Part shown: in pieces, positions 34,806-43,708 of the stretch
Numbering within the stretch: the first letter of the stretch is position 1
Layout of the letters: the number at the start of each line of letters is the position of its first letter
The notes under the pieces: model-generated
Seen by the model: only the letters and a program-made list of their open reading frames with translations
Told to the model about the DNA's origin: nothing
The model's database searches: none
Assembly (NCBI RefSeq): GCF_014256275.1
Contig: NZ_JACCFE010000003.1
Location: forward strand, 1 to 64,000
Reading direction: 5' to 3'
Source of the DNA: Rhodococcus sp. 4CII
Lineage (GTDB): Bacteria; Actinomycetota; Actinomycetes; Mycobacteriales; Mycobacteriaceae
Length of the DNA stretch: 64,000 nucleotides
Program-made: the position numbers and the translations under genes

Positions 34806-34851
34806 CTCTACTCCCGCCGTCCAGGGGTTCGTGCCGGACGGCCGTGGTCGC

Positions 34852-35568
34852 TCACTGCGGCACGGCGGCCCGATCCCGTCGCCCCGCATACCTATGCCGG
34901 GAGGACGATGCAGTGTGCCGTGACCGCGTCCCGGTGGCAGCGCGCCGCACCGGTCCCGCCGCGACAGTAACGACGAGTGCGGCGAGCAGCATCGCGACAA
35001 TGACAACGGTCAGGCGATCGCCCCCCGAATACAGCCGACCGACGAGTGCGGCGACGACTACGAGCGCACCGGCAGCGACCGCGCCGACCCGGCGGGGGCG
35101 CGAACGGATGACGCTCGCGATCGCGGTGAAGAGTCCGATCAGTGCTGTTAAGGCAGCGAGGACTGCGTCTGGCAGCACAGATCCGCCGTCGTCGGCCAGC
35201 GCGGCGCCGCCGAGCGCCGCGGCGCCCACCGCTGTCAGAACCATCCCGGCGGCAGCGTCCTTTCCGCGTTGCCGCAGTGCAAGGGCGCAGACCGCAGCGC
35301 CCGTGGATACGGCGACCGCACCGGCCGGGGTACCGCTCAGGCGCGTGAGCTCGTCGAGCAGCGCGTTGTGATGACCATCCAGAAACGACGCGACCGGCCG
35401 GTCTGCGCCGGTCAACCATCCCCCGACGTGGATGTGAACGCAGAAGACCGCCAGGGCCGCGGCCAACCCCGAGACCCTCAGCCCGGTGGGCAGCACCGGC
35501 CCGGTGGCGAAGAATCCGGCTCCGAACACGGCCGCCGCGATCGCCAGGGCGGGCAGTGCGATCTCCAT
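34852..35568 (-). CDS. PAP2-like membrane protein lacking catalytic motifs
   Basis: A 238-residue protein with about six hydrophobic helices. The N-terminal half looks like PAP2 phosphatases (GGWLTGADRPVASFLDGHHNALLDELTRLSGT). The catalytic K-x6-RP, PSGH and R-x5-H-x3-D motifs are absent; only LRQRGKDAAAGMV and LVGRLYSGGDRLTVVIV occupy the corresponding places. It is probably a non-enzymatic relative. The ATG at 35568 is chosen because the hydrophobic region begins there. It carries an upstream regulon site (35654-35672) and probably forms an operon with the VWA gene. Confidence 0.6.
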   Translation of the reverse strand: MEIALPALAIAAAVFGAGFFATGPVLPTGLRVSGLAAALAVFCVHIHVGGWLTGADRPVASFLDGHHNALLDELTRLSGTPAGAVAVSTGAAVCALALRQRGKDAAAGMVLTAVGAAALGGAALADDGGSVLPDAVLAALTALIGLFTAIASVIRSRPRRVGAVAAGALVVVAALVGRLYSGGDRLTVVIVAMLLAALVVTVAAGPVRRAATGTRSRHTASSSRHRYAGRRDRAAVPQ

Positions 35569-35653
35569 CGTCGCGCCCTCGGTCACCACCTCGGTGACGA
35601 CCTCCTGCACCAAAGGCAGTGTGTGCGACACCCCTCCAGTGTCGAACGCCGCC

Positions 35654-35672
35654 GCTGTGGAAACACTGAGAA
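35654..35672 (-). promoter_or_regulatory. 19-bp direct-repeat regulator site, PAP2-like gene
   Basis: In gene sense: TTCTCAGT GTT TCCACAGC, about 10 nt, then GACACT as a -10-like hexamer; the chosen start is about 85 bp away. Confidence 0.6.
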
Positions 35673-35906
35673 TTGGTGGTGCCCGACCCCGACGGTGTGG
35701 TGCTGTAATTGTGCCGTCGGCGGAACGTGGGCACCCGCACTCCGCAGACGGCCCTGCATCAATGGCGACAGTCGGTTCAGGGACCCCCGGGGACCGGGGC
35801 CCATGGCGCAACGGGGTCGCTGTCCTTCGTTCGTCACCACCGACCGGTGAATCCTTCGGTGGTGACGCTCCCGGCGCGGACGTCAGTCGCCCCGGTCGTG
35901 GTGAAG

Positions 35907-36275
35907 TCAGTCGCCCCGGTCGTGGTGAAACTGGCCGCCGTCCCCTCCGTGGGAGATCAGCACAATCGCCGCGATCGCGTACAGGACGATCGCCAGGAGC
36001 AGCAGGGCGCCGAAGATCCACAGCGACAACTGACCGAGTTTGCGGACCCGGCGTGAGGCGTAGAGAGCGCCATCGGTATCGCCACCCGCCCACAATGGAT
36101 ACACCTCGAACGCGTGGTGGAACGCAGAAAACGCCAGCGGCCAGAAGAACAACAGTGACACCACTGCCCAGCCGGCATTGTTGCTCGGTCGCGGCTGCGC
36201 GACGGAACTGCTGCCCGTGACGGAAGGGGAGTGTTCCGGCTCGCCCGGTGCGGGTCCGGATAGCGACGACTCCAT
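35907..36275 (-). CDS. CD225/dispanin-type small membrane protein
   Basis: A 122-residue protein: a Ser/Pro-rich N-terminal third, an intramembrane segment (GWAVVSLLFFWPLAFSAFHHA), the conserved loop VYPLWAGGDTDGALYASRRVRKLGQLS, and a second TM (WIFGALLLLAIVLYAIAAIVL). This order fits CD225/dispanin proteins, which bacteria also have; function there is unknown. A regulon site is 52 bp upstream with a good -10. Confidence 0.75.
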   Translation of the reverse strand: MESSLSGPAPGEPEHSPSVTGSSSVAQPRPSNNAGWAVVSLLFFWPLAFSAFHHAFEVYPLWAGGDTDGALYASRRVRKLGQLSLWIFGALLLLAIVLYAIAAIVLISHGGDGGQFHHDRGD

Positions 36276-36327
36276 GATGCGAACCTCTCATCCGTAGAAG
36301 GATCGCCACCGAACGTATGCGGAGTTC

Positions 36328-36346
36328 GTTGAGAAATCGCTGAGAG
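36328..36346 (-). promoter_or_regulatory. 19-bp direct-repeat regulator site, CD225 gene
   Basis: In gene sense: CTCTCAGC GAT TTCTCAAC, 10 nt, then TACGTT. One of the clearest promoter arrangements of the set. Confidence 0.7.
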
Positions 36347-36472
36347 TGCCTAAACCTGTTCGGCACAATGAAATAAGTTGGAAGGAAACTTGTTTCGACG
36401 TTTCTCGCGCATCCTTGTGCGCGATTGCGTCGCTGTTGGGTTCTTCTCGTGACGATCGCTATCGGAAACCCG

Positions 36473-37288
36473 TTATGGCCGGAGGAAGACGTCGTCGAGG
36501 GTGACGGTTCGGAGTTTGCGGTCGCGGATGATCTGGACGAGATGCGGATACACGTGGGTGACGGGCAGGTAATTGAGGTGTCCGATGACGATTGCCTGCG
36601 GGGTGAAGTACTTGTCGGCCATCTGCATCAGATAGTCCTCGGTGATCAGCTGGGAGTCGGACAAGGACCCGAACCACAGGGTGGGGACGGTGTACCCGAG
36701 GCTCGCGGCCACCGCATCGACGGTGCTGTTGTGGTTGCCGTACGGAGGACGAAAATACGGTGCGGCCTCGACACCGTAGGTGTTTGTCAGGAATGCGTCG
36801 TTCTTGGTCAATTCCTCCGCGATCCTGGATTTCGACACCGTGGTCAGATCCGGGTGAGACCAGGTGTGATTGCCGAGCTGGATCTGACCGGACTCCACCA
36901 GGGGGCGCAACAGCGCCGTGTTGTCGGTCCAGGACGGGTACTGCCCGTTCACGAAGTAGGTGAGTCGGATGCCGGTGTCCTTCGCGAATTGGGTGTAGAG
37001 GCGGACGACGTCGCTGTTCACCCCGTCGTCGACGGTGAGCGCGAGGAGATCCCCGGTGCCCGGCAATGCGGTCAACGCGCCGCCGCCAGGCAACCGGACC
37101 CTCGACGTCGGCGGCGGTGGCGGTAGTACCGACGGACTCGGCGGCGTGGTTACCGGGGGTGGCCCGGGCACGGTGGGATCGGGCACTGCTTCGCCCGCCG
37201 TCGCGTAGCCACTGACGGCATAACCCGCGCCGGTGGTGACGGCCACGGTCGCCGAGGCGAGCAGGGTCAAGAACTGACGTCGATCCAC
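36473..37288 (-). CDS. Secreted polysaccharide deacetylase (NodB domain)
   Basis: A 271-residue protein: N-terminal RRQFLTLLASATVAVTTGAGY signal (Tat-like twin Arg), a Pro-rich linker (residues about 45-70), then a NodB domain with LTVDDG (usually TFDDG, catalytic Asp kept), NHTWSHPDL (metal-binding His pair), RPPYGNHN and LNY. The GTG at 37288 is chosen because the signal peptide begins there; the frame extends to 37735 without coding character. It deacetylates a cell-surface polysaccharide or peptidoglycan (inferred). A regulon site lies at 37452. Confidence 0.8.
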   Translation of the reverse strand: MDRRQFLTLLASATVAVTTGAGYAVSGYATAGEAVPDPTVPGPPPVTTPPSPSVLPPPPPTSRVRLPGGGALTALPGTGDLLALTVDDGVNSDVVRLYTQFAKDTGIRLTYFVNGQYPSWTDNTALLRPLVESGQIQLGNHTWSHPDLTTVSKSRIAEELTKNDAFLTNTYGVEAAPYFRPPYGNHNSTVDAVAASLGYTVPTLWFGSLSDSQLITEDYLMQMADKYFTPQAIVIGHLNYLPVTHVYPHLVQIIRDRKLRTVTLDDVFLRP

Positions 37289-37451
37289 GCGCGAAAGTGT
37301 AAGGGCCGACGGGCAAGGCTGGGTGGCGGCGGCACCGGTAGCGACCCGATCGCAACGTTGATCGAGAGAATGCGGGTGCGGCGAGAATCGGAACCCTTTC
37401 GAGAGCAGTCGAAAAGGGCGCAGGCGTCCACCCTGAGGGTATGTCTCACGT

Positions 37452-37470
37452 CCTGTGAAATCGCTGAGAA
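37452..37470 (-). promoter_or_regulatory. 19-bp direct-repeat regulator site, deacetylase
   Basis: In gene sense: TTCTCAGC GAT TTCACAGG, 9 nt, then ATACCCT as a -10. In + sense it forms the distal site for the 37580 promoter. Confidence 0.65.
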
Positions 37471-37522
37471 GCGACACCCGCCTGGGGTGGCATGCCGCAG
37501 GGCCAGCGAGTGGCGGGTAGTT

Positions 37523-37541
37523 GCTGAGAACGCGCTGAGAA
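37523..37541. promoter_or_regulatory. 19-bp direct-repeat regulator site, perfect half-sites
   Basis: + sense GCTGAGAA CGC GCTGAGAA: the two 8-bp halves are identical. It ends 38 bp before the TAGCAT -10-like element at 37580-37585. Confidence 0.7.
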
Positions 37542-37589
37542 CAGCGGTCGTCGTTCTTCCTTCTGAAATTGCGCGGGAATAGCATTGGG

Positions 37590-37690
37590 ATGCTGCCGTC
37601 GTTCGCTGCAACCGATACGAGGCAGCGCACCGAGTTCTCGCCGCCAGGCGACGCGGGGGCCGGTGCGATCGGCTCCCGCCGGCGCCTCCC
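37590..37690 (+). ncRNA. Candidate structured RNA or leader related to the porin leader
   Basis: Upstream GGAATAGCATT-GGGAT matches the porin promoter region. About 70 nt downstream, GCGGGGGC (37653-37660) pairs with GCTCCCGC (37672-37679) using one G-U, around the loop CGGTGCGATCG. The porin leader has a hairpin with loop CCGGTGCAATC. No intact gene follows until the phoU pseudogene at 37956. Confidence 0.35.
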
Positions 37691-37955
37691 ATTCGGTGTC
37701 GACGGGAGCTGTGAACGTCCAAACATACTGCCCAACAGTGTGAATCACCGTGTTGCACCTCCTACTGGGTGCGCCGGTGGCTTGCAACTCGATACACCCG
37801 AGGTGTTGCGGTCGTGGCTCGACGTCGGTCTCCTCCTGCCTTCACCACACGCGACAGCGCGGCACTCGAATCAACAGGATTAACCCCGAGGAAAGACATC
37901 GCAGCGTGCCCGCCCTGGGCATCAGTTGCCGTGGTCATCGCCGTACAGTCGGGGG

Positions 37956-38599
37956 GTGCGGACCCGATTCAGTGACAACATCGACGTCCTCGCAGCGGAT
38001 CTGGTTGCGATGTGCGGGCATGCCGAAACGGCGATCGCGGATGCCACCGGGCCCTTCTGGCCGCCGATCTCCGCGGGGCCGAGCGGGTGATCTCCACTCG
38101 CGAATGGTTCAACGCTGCCGCACAGGGATGGGAGAACAAGGCCTTCGCGCTCATCGCGCTGCAGGCGCCCGTCGCAGCGGACTTGCGAACCTTGGTCGGC
38201 GGACTGCACATCGCCGCCGACCTGCAGAGAATGGGCGGACTCGCAATCCAGATCTGTAGTTCACCCGCCGTCGGCACCCCGCTTACGTGCTCCCGGTGGA
38301 GGTTCGCGAGGGCTTCACGACCATGGGACGACTCGCCGCCGCCCACACCGCCGAGGCCGCCGAAGTCCTGCGGAACCGGGACGTCGAACGGGCCGGGAGG
38401 CTCGAGCACACCGACGACGAGATGGACGACTTGAACCGCACCCTGCTCGCACACACCACCTCCGGGCTGGCCACTTGGAGTAGAAGCCGCCATCGACGTG
38501 ACACTGCTCGCCCGCTTCTACGAACGGTTCTCCGACCGCACCGTGGAAATCGGTCGCCAGGTGATCTTCATGGAAACCGGAATGCACGACGCGACGTAA
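37956..38599 (+). pseudogene. phoU-like gene, multiply frameshifted
   Basis: Pieces in three frames restore a PhoU-type protein: RTRFSDNIDVLAADLVAMCGHAETAI, then ENKAFALIALQAPVAADLRTLVGGLHIAADLQRMGGLA, then RLEHTDDEMDDLNRTLLAH, and finally DVTLLARFYERFSDRTVEIGRQVIF ending at 38599. At least three shifts are needed. PhoU proteins regulate phosphate uptake signalling. An intact paralogue is at 52790-53446. The GTG at 37956 follows a run of G. Confidence 0.7.
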
Positions 38600-38774
38600 T
38601 AATTCGCTCTCGGTGGGCCAGCGAGGCGGGGCACCTCTGAGATGTTGTCGTCCTCGCCCTACGGCCGTAACCGGACGAAACCGTGTCGGTGGGCCGACAC
38701 GTCCGACGTGATTGGAGGGCAACGACGTGGACATCCTCGGCAGTCGGCAGTCTCGCCGCTGGGATCCATCGAAA

Positions 38775-39131
38775 TCAATGCGGATCGGGTGCGGGGCGGA
38801 CCGCGATGTTCTCGACCGATGTCGTGTTCTGACCGGTGCAATCCATGACGACCGTGTAGAAGCTGCCCGATGGGATGCTGGTCAGTTTCACGAACTGTGT
38901 TGCCTTCGGTGCCAGAGTGACCTCTCTCGACGAGATGGTCTCCTTCGATGGGGCCAGGACGCTGAAATCGCACTCTCGCGCCGTGTCATCGCCCTTGGCG
39001 GTCACGGTCACCTGCCCCCGCCCGCCGACCGCGGTCATGGTCGCATCGGCAGACGCCGCTCCGGCGCCCAGACCAGCTAGTGCGACTGCCGCCGGTGCGA
39101 CCATGATGGCCTTCAGAACGCGTCGCTTCAC
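38775..39131 (-). CDS. Small secreted protein
   Basis: A 118-residue protein with a clear signal peptide (KRRVLKAIMVAPAAVALAGLGAGAASADA, cleavage after ASA) and a mature domain predicted β-rich (QVTVTAKGDDTARECDFSVLAP, REVTLAPKATQFVKL). Two Cys may form a disulfide. The GTG at 39131 is used because the basic n-region begins there. No family recognised. Confidence 0.65.
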   Translation of the reverse strand: MKRRVLKAIMVAPAAVALAGLGAGAASADATMTAVGGRGQVTVTAKGDDTARECDFSVLAPSKETISSREVTLAPKATQFVKLTSIPSGSFYTVVMDCTGQNTTSVENIAVRPAPDPH

Positions 39132-39877
39132 ATACCAAATTCTAGTCCTCGATCGGCTCGTTGGCGTGCCTAGATCGGTCGGGTCAGTGCAGCGCAAACC
39201 CGGCTCCGCCGACGCATCGGACGCGAGCTCGGGTGCGTGGCGAAGGGCGGGTGCCGTTGGCGACCAGCGACCAGACGTCACCGGTTCGGAGGAGGAACCC
39301 GGACCCCCATCGTTGGCCTGCACTGTGGTTCTGATCCGGAAAGGACGCGCGGATCGAGGGATGTCTTCATCGGCGACGCCGCAGGAATGCTTTAGGGTGT
39401 GCCGAGCTGCACGCCCGTTTCGGGCAGGTTGAACGGGATGGGCACGCTTCCCGTGCCAACCGAGACGGCTTGGGTGCGCAATTGCGCTGCGTCCGAAGTG
39501 TTGCGGGCGCGCCCACGAAGTAGCGACGTGACGAATAGCTCACACGCGGCGGCGATCCGGCGAGAGAACGGCGGCGCCAGAACACACCGTGGCAGCCGGA
39601 AATGGGTGATCGCGGGCGCGATCATGTCGAACTCCGTACTATCGCGCACTCGACGTGACCTCATCGCCGAGGGTCATCGACCGCAAAACGACTTTGGCGC
39701 AACGTGATCAGCAATCGAGTGCAATGCAGGCAGCACTGGACAGCGAATCGACCAACTGTAGAAACAGTTGCACGACTGAGTAATTGCCCACTAGATGCGG
39801 CCAGGGAAGGGTTGGTCTAGGTGGCACGCTCCACTGGTATGACAGACGGTGGTCGATCCAGAGTATGCGCCCCGTAT
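39132..39877. other. Intergenic region, no confident gene
   Basis: About 750 bp. A 90-codon - strand frame at 39392-39664 and a short hydrophobic frame ending at 39711 (MGNYSVVQLFLQLVDSLSSA-type) are possible but unsupported. The latter lies downstream of the - strand promoter predicted at 39865. Confidence 0.35.
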
Positions 39878-39896
39878 CCTGTGAGGACGCTGAAAG
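39878..39896. promoter_or_regulatory. 19-bp direct-repeat regulator site (distal, porin region)
   Basis: + sense CCTGTGAG GAC GCTGAAAG. On the - strand it reads CTTTCAGC GTC CTCACAGG, followed after 10 nt by CATACT. Confidence 0.6.
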
Positions 39897-39939
39897 GCGG
39901 GCCGATTCTCTCCGCAGGGGCACTGCCTGCCGAGGACGG

Positions 39940-39958
39940 ACTGAGGCTTCGCTGAGAA
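39940..39958. promoter_or_regulatory. 19-bp direct-repeat regulator site (proximal, porin promoter)
   Basis: + sense ACTGAGGC TTC GCTGAGAA, ending 38 bp before the TAGCAT -10-like element at 39997-40002 of the porin leader. Confidence 0.6.
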
Positions 39959-40009
39959 TCAGCAGCTCGACTGTTCCGTATCGAGCTGCAGTGGAATAGC
40001 ATTCGGGAT

Positions 40010-40095
40010 CTGGTGATCGCTGTGGCCGAACATCACACATCCGGGGATCGCTCCGATGGGAGGTGGGACCCCCGGTGCAATCGGGCTCCCACCGG
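40010..40095 (+). promoter_or_regulatory. Structured leader of the porin gene
   Basis: GGTGGGACCC (40062-40071) pairs with GGGCTCCCACC (40083-40093) with one bulge, around loop CCGGTGCAATC. Loop and promoter sequence resemble the 37.6-kb locus. The 24 nt from 40072 differ from the 37.66-kb copy by only three changes. Confidence 0.4.
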
Positions 40096-40252
40096 TGGTG
40101 ACCCCAGATCACCGGCGGGAGCCTTTGGTGAGCTCACTCGCAAGGAAGCAGTCCTCGCCTACGCGACCCGAGCACCGATTTCACTGATCGGCGATCATCC
40201 TTCCCTCTCGCTGGTTACCCTGAGCTCCTACACATTTCGTCGGGAATCCAGG

Positions 40253-40969
40253 ATGAATGGGGTCGGTATGACGAACATCAGCCCACCACGGAGCGGGCAC
40301 AAGCGCATGAAGCAAACACTCGCGGTGGCCGCGATCGCCGTCCTTTCGGTTGTCCTGGGCGGTGGCACCGCCGCGGCCGGGGTGGACAACTCCAGTTCGG
40401 TCGTCGACGCGCGAGGCAATCGCATCGAGGTCTTGCAGGGCGACACTCAATTCCAGGTCGTTCCACCGCTGGATGGCGTGCCCACGTCGGTGGAGTTCTT
40501 CCACAACGGGTACGCCGGAGTCAATATCACCGGACCGAACGCTGCGGAGTTCAAGGGAACCAAACTCACCATCGGCTACCAGATCGGCTACCCGATCGCA
40601 TTGTCAGGCGCCACCGTCGTGCTTCACTCGCCCGGCCTCGGGTTCGTGATCGGCGCAAGCAACGGAATCGACCTCGGCCTCGTCCCGACGCCCTCACTGG
40701 ACTTGCACGCATCGAACCACGCCGACCTTGCGGGGGACATTATTCCGTCCCAGGAACTCGACATCGACCTCAAGCCCGGCGGCATCACCACCGTTCCGCT
40801 GCTGGAGAACCAGTCGTTCGACGGACCCGCCGCCAGCGTGCGACTGCAGGGCATCCACGGTTCGATCTCCGGTGCTCTCGGGCCGGTCACCGTCCGGCCG
40901 TACGCGACCGCGGTCACCGCGCAGGGCGACACCGTCACGACCTACGGTGTACCGCAGAAACTCAACTAG
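40253..40969 (+). CDS. MspA-family porin
   Basis: A 238-residue protein. A signal peptide (KQTLAVAAIAVLSVVLGGGTAAAG) is followed by the MspA-family layout: VDNSSSVVDARGNRIEVLQGDTQF, VEFFHNGYAGVNITGPNAAEFKGTKLTIGYQIGYP, and the C-terminal GALGPVTVRPYATAVTAQGD and VTTYGVPQKLN. MspA proteins form octameric channels in the mycolic-acid outer membrane. Starts at 40253, 40268 and 40307 are possible; none has a strong RBS. The upstream leader is ~240 nt and structured. Two regulon sites precede it. Confidence 0.85.
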   Translation: MNGVGMTNISPPRSGHKRMKQTLAVAAIAVLSVVLGGGTAAAGVDNSSSVVDARGNRIEVLQGDTQFQVVPPLDGVPTSVEFFHNGYAGVNITGPNAAEFKGTKLTIGYQIGYPIALSGATVVLHSPGLGFVIGASNGIDLGLVPTPSLDLHASNHADLAGDIIPSQELDIDLKPGGITTVPLLENQSFDGPAASVRLQGIHGSISGALGPVTVRPYATAVTAQGDTVTTYGVPQKLN

Positions 40970-41605
40970 AACTGTCGTGACGGACGACATCGGCCGCCCC
41001 ATCGGTATCGGGCGGCCGATGTCGCGCGGTTGGCCATCGGGCTTGTGAAGCCGATGGAACTGAACACCACGGCCACGACGGTCGCAGAGGCCGTCGCGCG
41101 TCCGGTCGGCGGCGCTAGGCTCTTGAAGAGCGAGTTCTTCGTAGATGTAGTCGGCAAGAGCTCCCAGCCGCTGAAGCTCAACACCGACACGGGCCACGTC
41201 GCCGTCAGGGGCAAGCATGTGCAGGCCCTCTTCCCACTGCGCGCCAGTCCGCTGTCCGGTCGAAGAATCCCCAGGAGGTCAACGACTTCAGCCACCCACA
41301 GTTTTCGCGCCGCTCGTCCTTGCCCGGCGTTGGAGCGTGGGACAGTATGCCGAGTTCATATATCGCGGGATGGCCGCACAGTTGCTGCAGTCGTCCGAGT
41401 GATGGACGCCCCTTCCCACCACGAACAAACGGGCTCCACACCTGCCTCAATGGGATCGGGCACCGCACGAGGGTCATCGACCGATCACCGATCCGCCACC
41501 GGTCGTCAGCCTCTACCTGCGGAAGTGACATAGTTCTCTGTTTCTAGAGCGGTAGCGAGGTGATCGTTGTGCTGGTAGAGCAACACCGTGCCCCGAGGAG
41601 ACCTC
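40970..41605. other. Intergenic region, possible gene remnant
   Basis: About 640 bp. On the - strand near 41090-41220 a stretch reads LAPDGDVARVGVELQRLGALADYIYEELA, which looks protein-like but has no intact frame or recognised family. Confidence 0.35.
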
Positions 41606-42025
41606 ATGACCACATCCCGGGATGCCCGGCTTCCGCTGGTCCAGTGCGCTCGCTTGCTCCGGTCCGTATCGGTGGGGCGGATCGTGTTCACCGAGAACGC
41701 GCTACCGGCGGTGCGCCCGGTGACGTTCGCTGCCCTCGCGGGTGAAGTCGTTATCCCCGTCGACGATGTGTGGTTCGAACGCTTCGACAGTGAGTTTCTT
41801 GCATTCCAAGCCGACAGCATCGATCCGTGGACTCGAATGGGATGGAGCGTCTTTGCCATGGGCAGAGCCACATATCTTTCCAATTCGGACAGCGTCGCTC
41901 GAGTTCTCACACAGCAGACGGTCCCCTGGTCCGTCTCTCCGAGCACCTGCCACCTGGTCATCGACATGGAACAGGTGACCGGACGCCGGATCGCACTGAC
42001 CGCCGTGACTGCGACGACCAACTGA
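41606..42025 (+). CDS. Pyridoxamine 5'-phosphate oxidase-like (FMN-binding) protein
   Basis: A 139-residue split-barrel protein. LPLVQCARLLRSVSVGRIVFTENALPAVRPVTFAAL fits the start of the PPOX-like F420/FMN-binding family, with SVFAMGRATYLS as a later strand. The start at 41606 follows GAGGAG with good spacing. Members bind flavin and may reduce small molecules; the substrate is unknown. Confidence 0.75.
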   Translation: MTTSRDARLPLVQCARLLRSVSVGRIVFTENALPAVRPVTFAALAGEVVIPVDDVWFERFDSEFLAFQADSIDPWTRMGWSVFAMGRATYLSNSDSVARVLTQQTVPWSVSPSTCHLVIDMEQVTGRRIALTAVTATTN

Positions 42026-42393
42026 GAATCCATACGGACCCGCGGTCGGGACGAGCGCCTGGCCCGCTGCCGGATCTACGGGACGCCGATCATCCCGATG
42101 CGGTTCCTCCCGCAAATGCGTTTGCCGTGACCACACGTCGAATCACAGGTAGGCGCACTGATCGTCCGACGGTGTTCACGATTGCGGCCTGCAGTGGCGT
42201 GCCGATGCGCCGATGAGGAGACGGGCGTGTTCACGGGTGGTGATGCGGGGGTGCGGGGTTCGAGGGTCGGTTGCGGGCCGAGCTCGAGCGGAACGCGACA
42301 CTTCGATGGTTACCGGCTGGTAGTGCGGGGTAGTCGCGGTAACGGTGCGCCGTGCACGAACCCAATACCGCCAACGCCGAAGGGCGAGAATTC
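42026..42393. other. Intergenic region, no gene seen
   Basis: 368 bp before the ferritin-like gene. No clear repeat, hairpin or promoter stands out. Confidence 0.4.
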
Positions 42394-43356
42394 ATGAGCA
42401 CACTCGACACCACCACCTTGTTGACCCAGTTACGTACCGTCCTCGACCTGACCAACACCGAAATCCAGGTCGCCGACACCCGGATCGGGCAGGCCCGCAC
42501 CGAGGCGGTGCGCCGGGAGTTGTCCGAGAACGCCGACAACGCCCGGGCCCGGGCGGAGGCCGTCGACGCCGCGATCCGCGAACTCGGCGGCGTCCCCGAG
42601 CTGATCGGCCCCTTCCTCGGCCGGGCCGCCGCCGCGGTCAAGACCATGGTCGAGCAGGCCCAACCGTTCGACGAAGCCCTGCTCGGTGACCTGAGCCTCG
42701 AGCATCAACTGCTCGACCGCGCCCGCTATCTCAAAGCCCTCGCGATCACCGCCCAGCAGCCCGACGTGGTGGCCTTGGCGGAGCGGCTGATCACCGCGCA
42801 CTCGGCGACGGTGGACTGGCTGAGCACCGTCCTGGCCGAGGACGCCCTCGGTGGCCCGGCGGCGCTGCGCCGCACCCCGCTGCAGGCCGCCACCGGGACC
42901 GCGGTGAAGTTGGTCAACCTTCCGGTGTCCTGGTCGACCCGCGGCCTGGACCGGGCCCTGGACACCGTCCGCACCACCCCACCGGCGCTGAGCGAGCTGC
43001 TCGCCCGCGGCGCGCACGCCGGCGATGTCGCCGTCAAAACCCTCACCGCCTCCCGCGATGCCGCCCTGGAAACCGCCGAGCAGGTCACCCGCCGCGAAGG
43101 AGCGGACACCGCCGCCGACGCCTTGCACTCGGTCCGCACCGCCACCGGCGTCCTCGCACCGGAGGAGTTGCCGATCGACGACTACGACGACCTCAACGTC
43201 ACTCAGGCCGTGGCCGCGGTCAAGGAACTCACCGAGCCTGCGGACGTGCGGGCGATCGTGGCGTACGAGGAGGCCAACAAGAACCGGCAGGGGGTGGTCT
43301 CCGCCGCCCAGACCCGCCTGGCCGCGATCGCCCAGGAAGTCACCGGCCTCCGCTGA
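42394..43356 (+). CDS. Ferritin-like domain protein
   Basis: A 320-residue, almost entirely α-helical protein of a Rhodococcus-type ferritin-like family. The N-terminal half (TLLTQLRTVLDLTNTEIQVA ... EHQLLDRARYLKALA) has the four-helix layout, and the C-terminal half has amphipathic helices (GDVAVKTLTASRDAALETAE) and AIVAYEEANKNR. The start at 42394 follows GGGCGAGA; the frame opens at 42352. Amphipathic helices could give a lipid-surface role, but this is inferred. Confidence 0.7.
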   Translation: MSTLDTTTLLTQLRTVLDLTNTEIQVADTRIGQARTEAVRRELSENADNARARAEAVDAAIRELGGVPELIGPFLGRAAAAVKTMVEQAQPFDEALLGDLSLEHQLLDRARYLKALAITAQQPDVVALAERLITAHSATVDWLSTVLAEDALGGPAALRRTPLQAATGTAVKLVNLPVSWSTRGLDRALDTVRTTPPALSELLARGAHAGDVAVKTLTASRDAALETAEQVTRREGADTAADALHSVRTATGVLAPEELPIDDYDDLNVTQAVAAVKELTEPADVRAIVAYEEANKNRQGVVSAAQTRLAAIAQEVTGLR

Positions 43357-43497
43357 CCGCCCACGGGACCGTCGGTCAGTACCTCGCGGCTCGAGGGGGC
43401 TGCGGGGTACTCACCGGTGCACCCCCCGGGTGGCCGATCACTCTCAGCCTGGCCCGACCGCGTCTGTGCGCCGGTCGGCCCGCACCTCGTCTCACCC

Positions 43498-43531
43498 CCC
43501 CGGCCGGCGCCGGCGCCGGCGCCCGCCGGGG
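43498..43531. terminator. Very GC-rich hairpin
   Basis: CCCCGGCCGGCGCC (43498-43511) pairs with GGCGCCCGCCGGGG (43518-43531) with one mismatch, 140 bp after the ferritin-like gene. Likely a U-less terminator. Confidence 0.45.
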
Positions 43532-43708
43532 CGAGAAATCAGGCCGTAATCGTCACTGGCACAGGCATGCGCGTACCGTCACCCCTCATCGCCGCGCACG
43601 TCCTCTCGCCGACAGCCCGCGCCGGCTCGTCGGTGTATAACGACTCGTCCCGGGTATTCCTGCCTCGACATCCGCTCCGCGTGGAGGCAGAACCAATAGG
43701 GAGAATTC

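Noticed and set aside
39392..39664. 90-codon gene on the - strand
   Set aside because: No RBS, no recognisable family, and the overlapping + strand frame is equally open.
37590..40095. c-di-AMP (ydaO-type) riboswitch
   Set aside because: The expected conserved core and two-domain fold were not seen; only one hairpin with a shared loop is present, so I report an unclassified structured leader.
40966..41533. Genes on either strand between the porin and the PPOX gene
   Set aside because: Only a short protein-like stretch is visible, with no start, RBS or family; listed as a possible remnant.
43441..43459. Further copy of the 19-bp regulator site
   Set aside because: One half-site CTCTCAGC matches but the second half does not, and no -10 follows at the usual distance.
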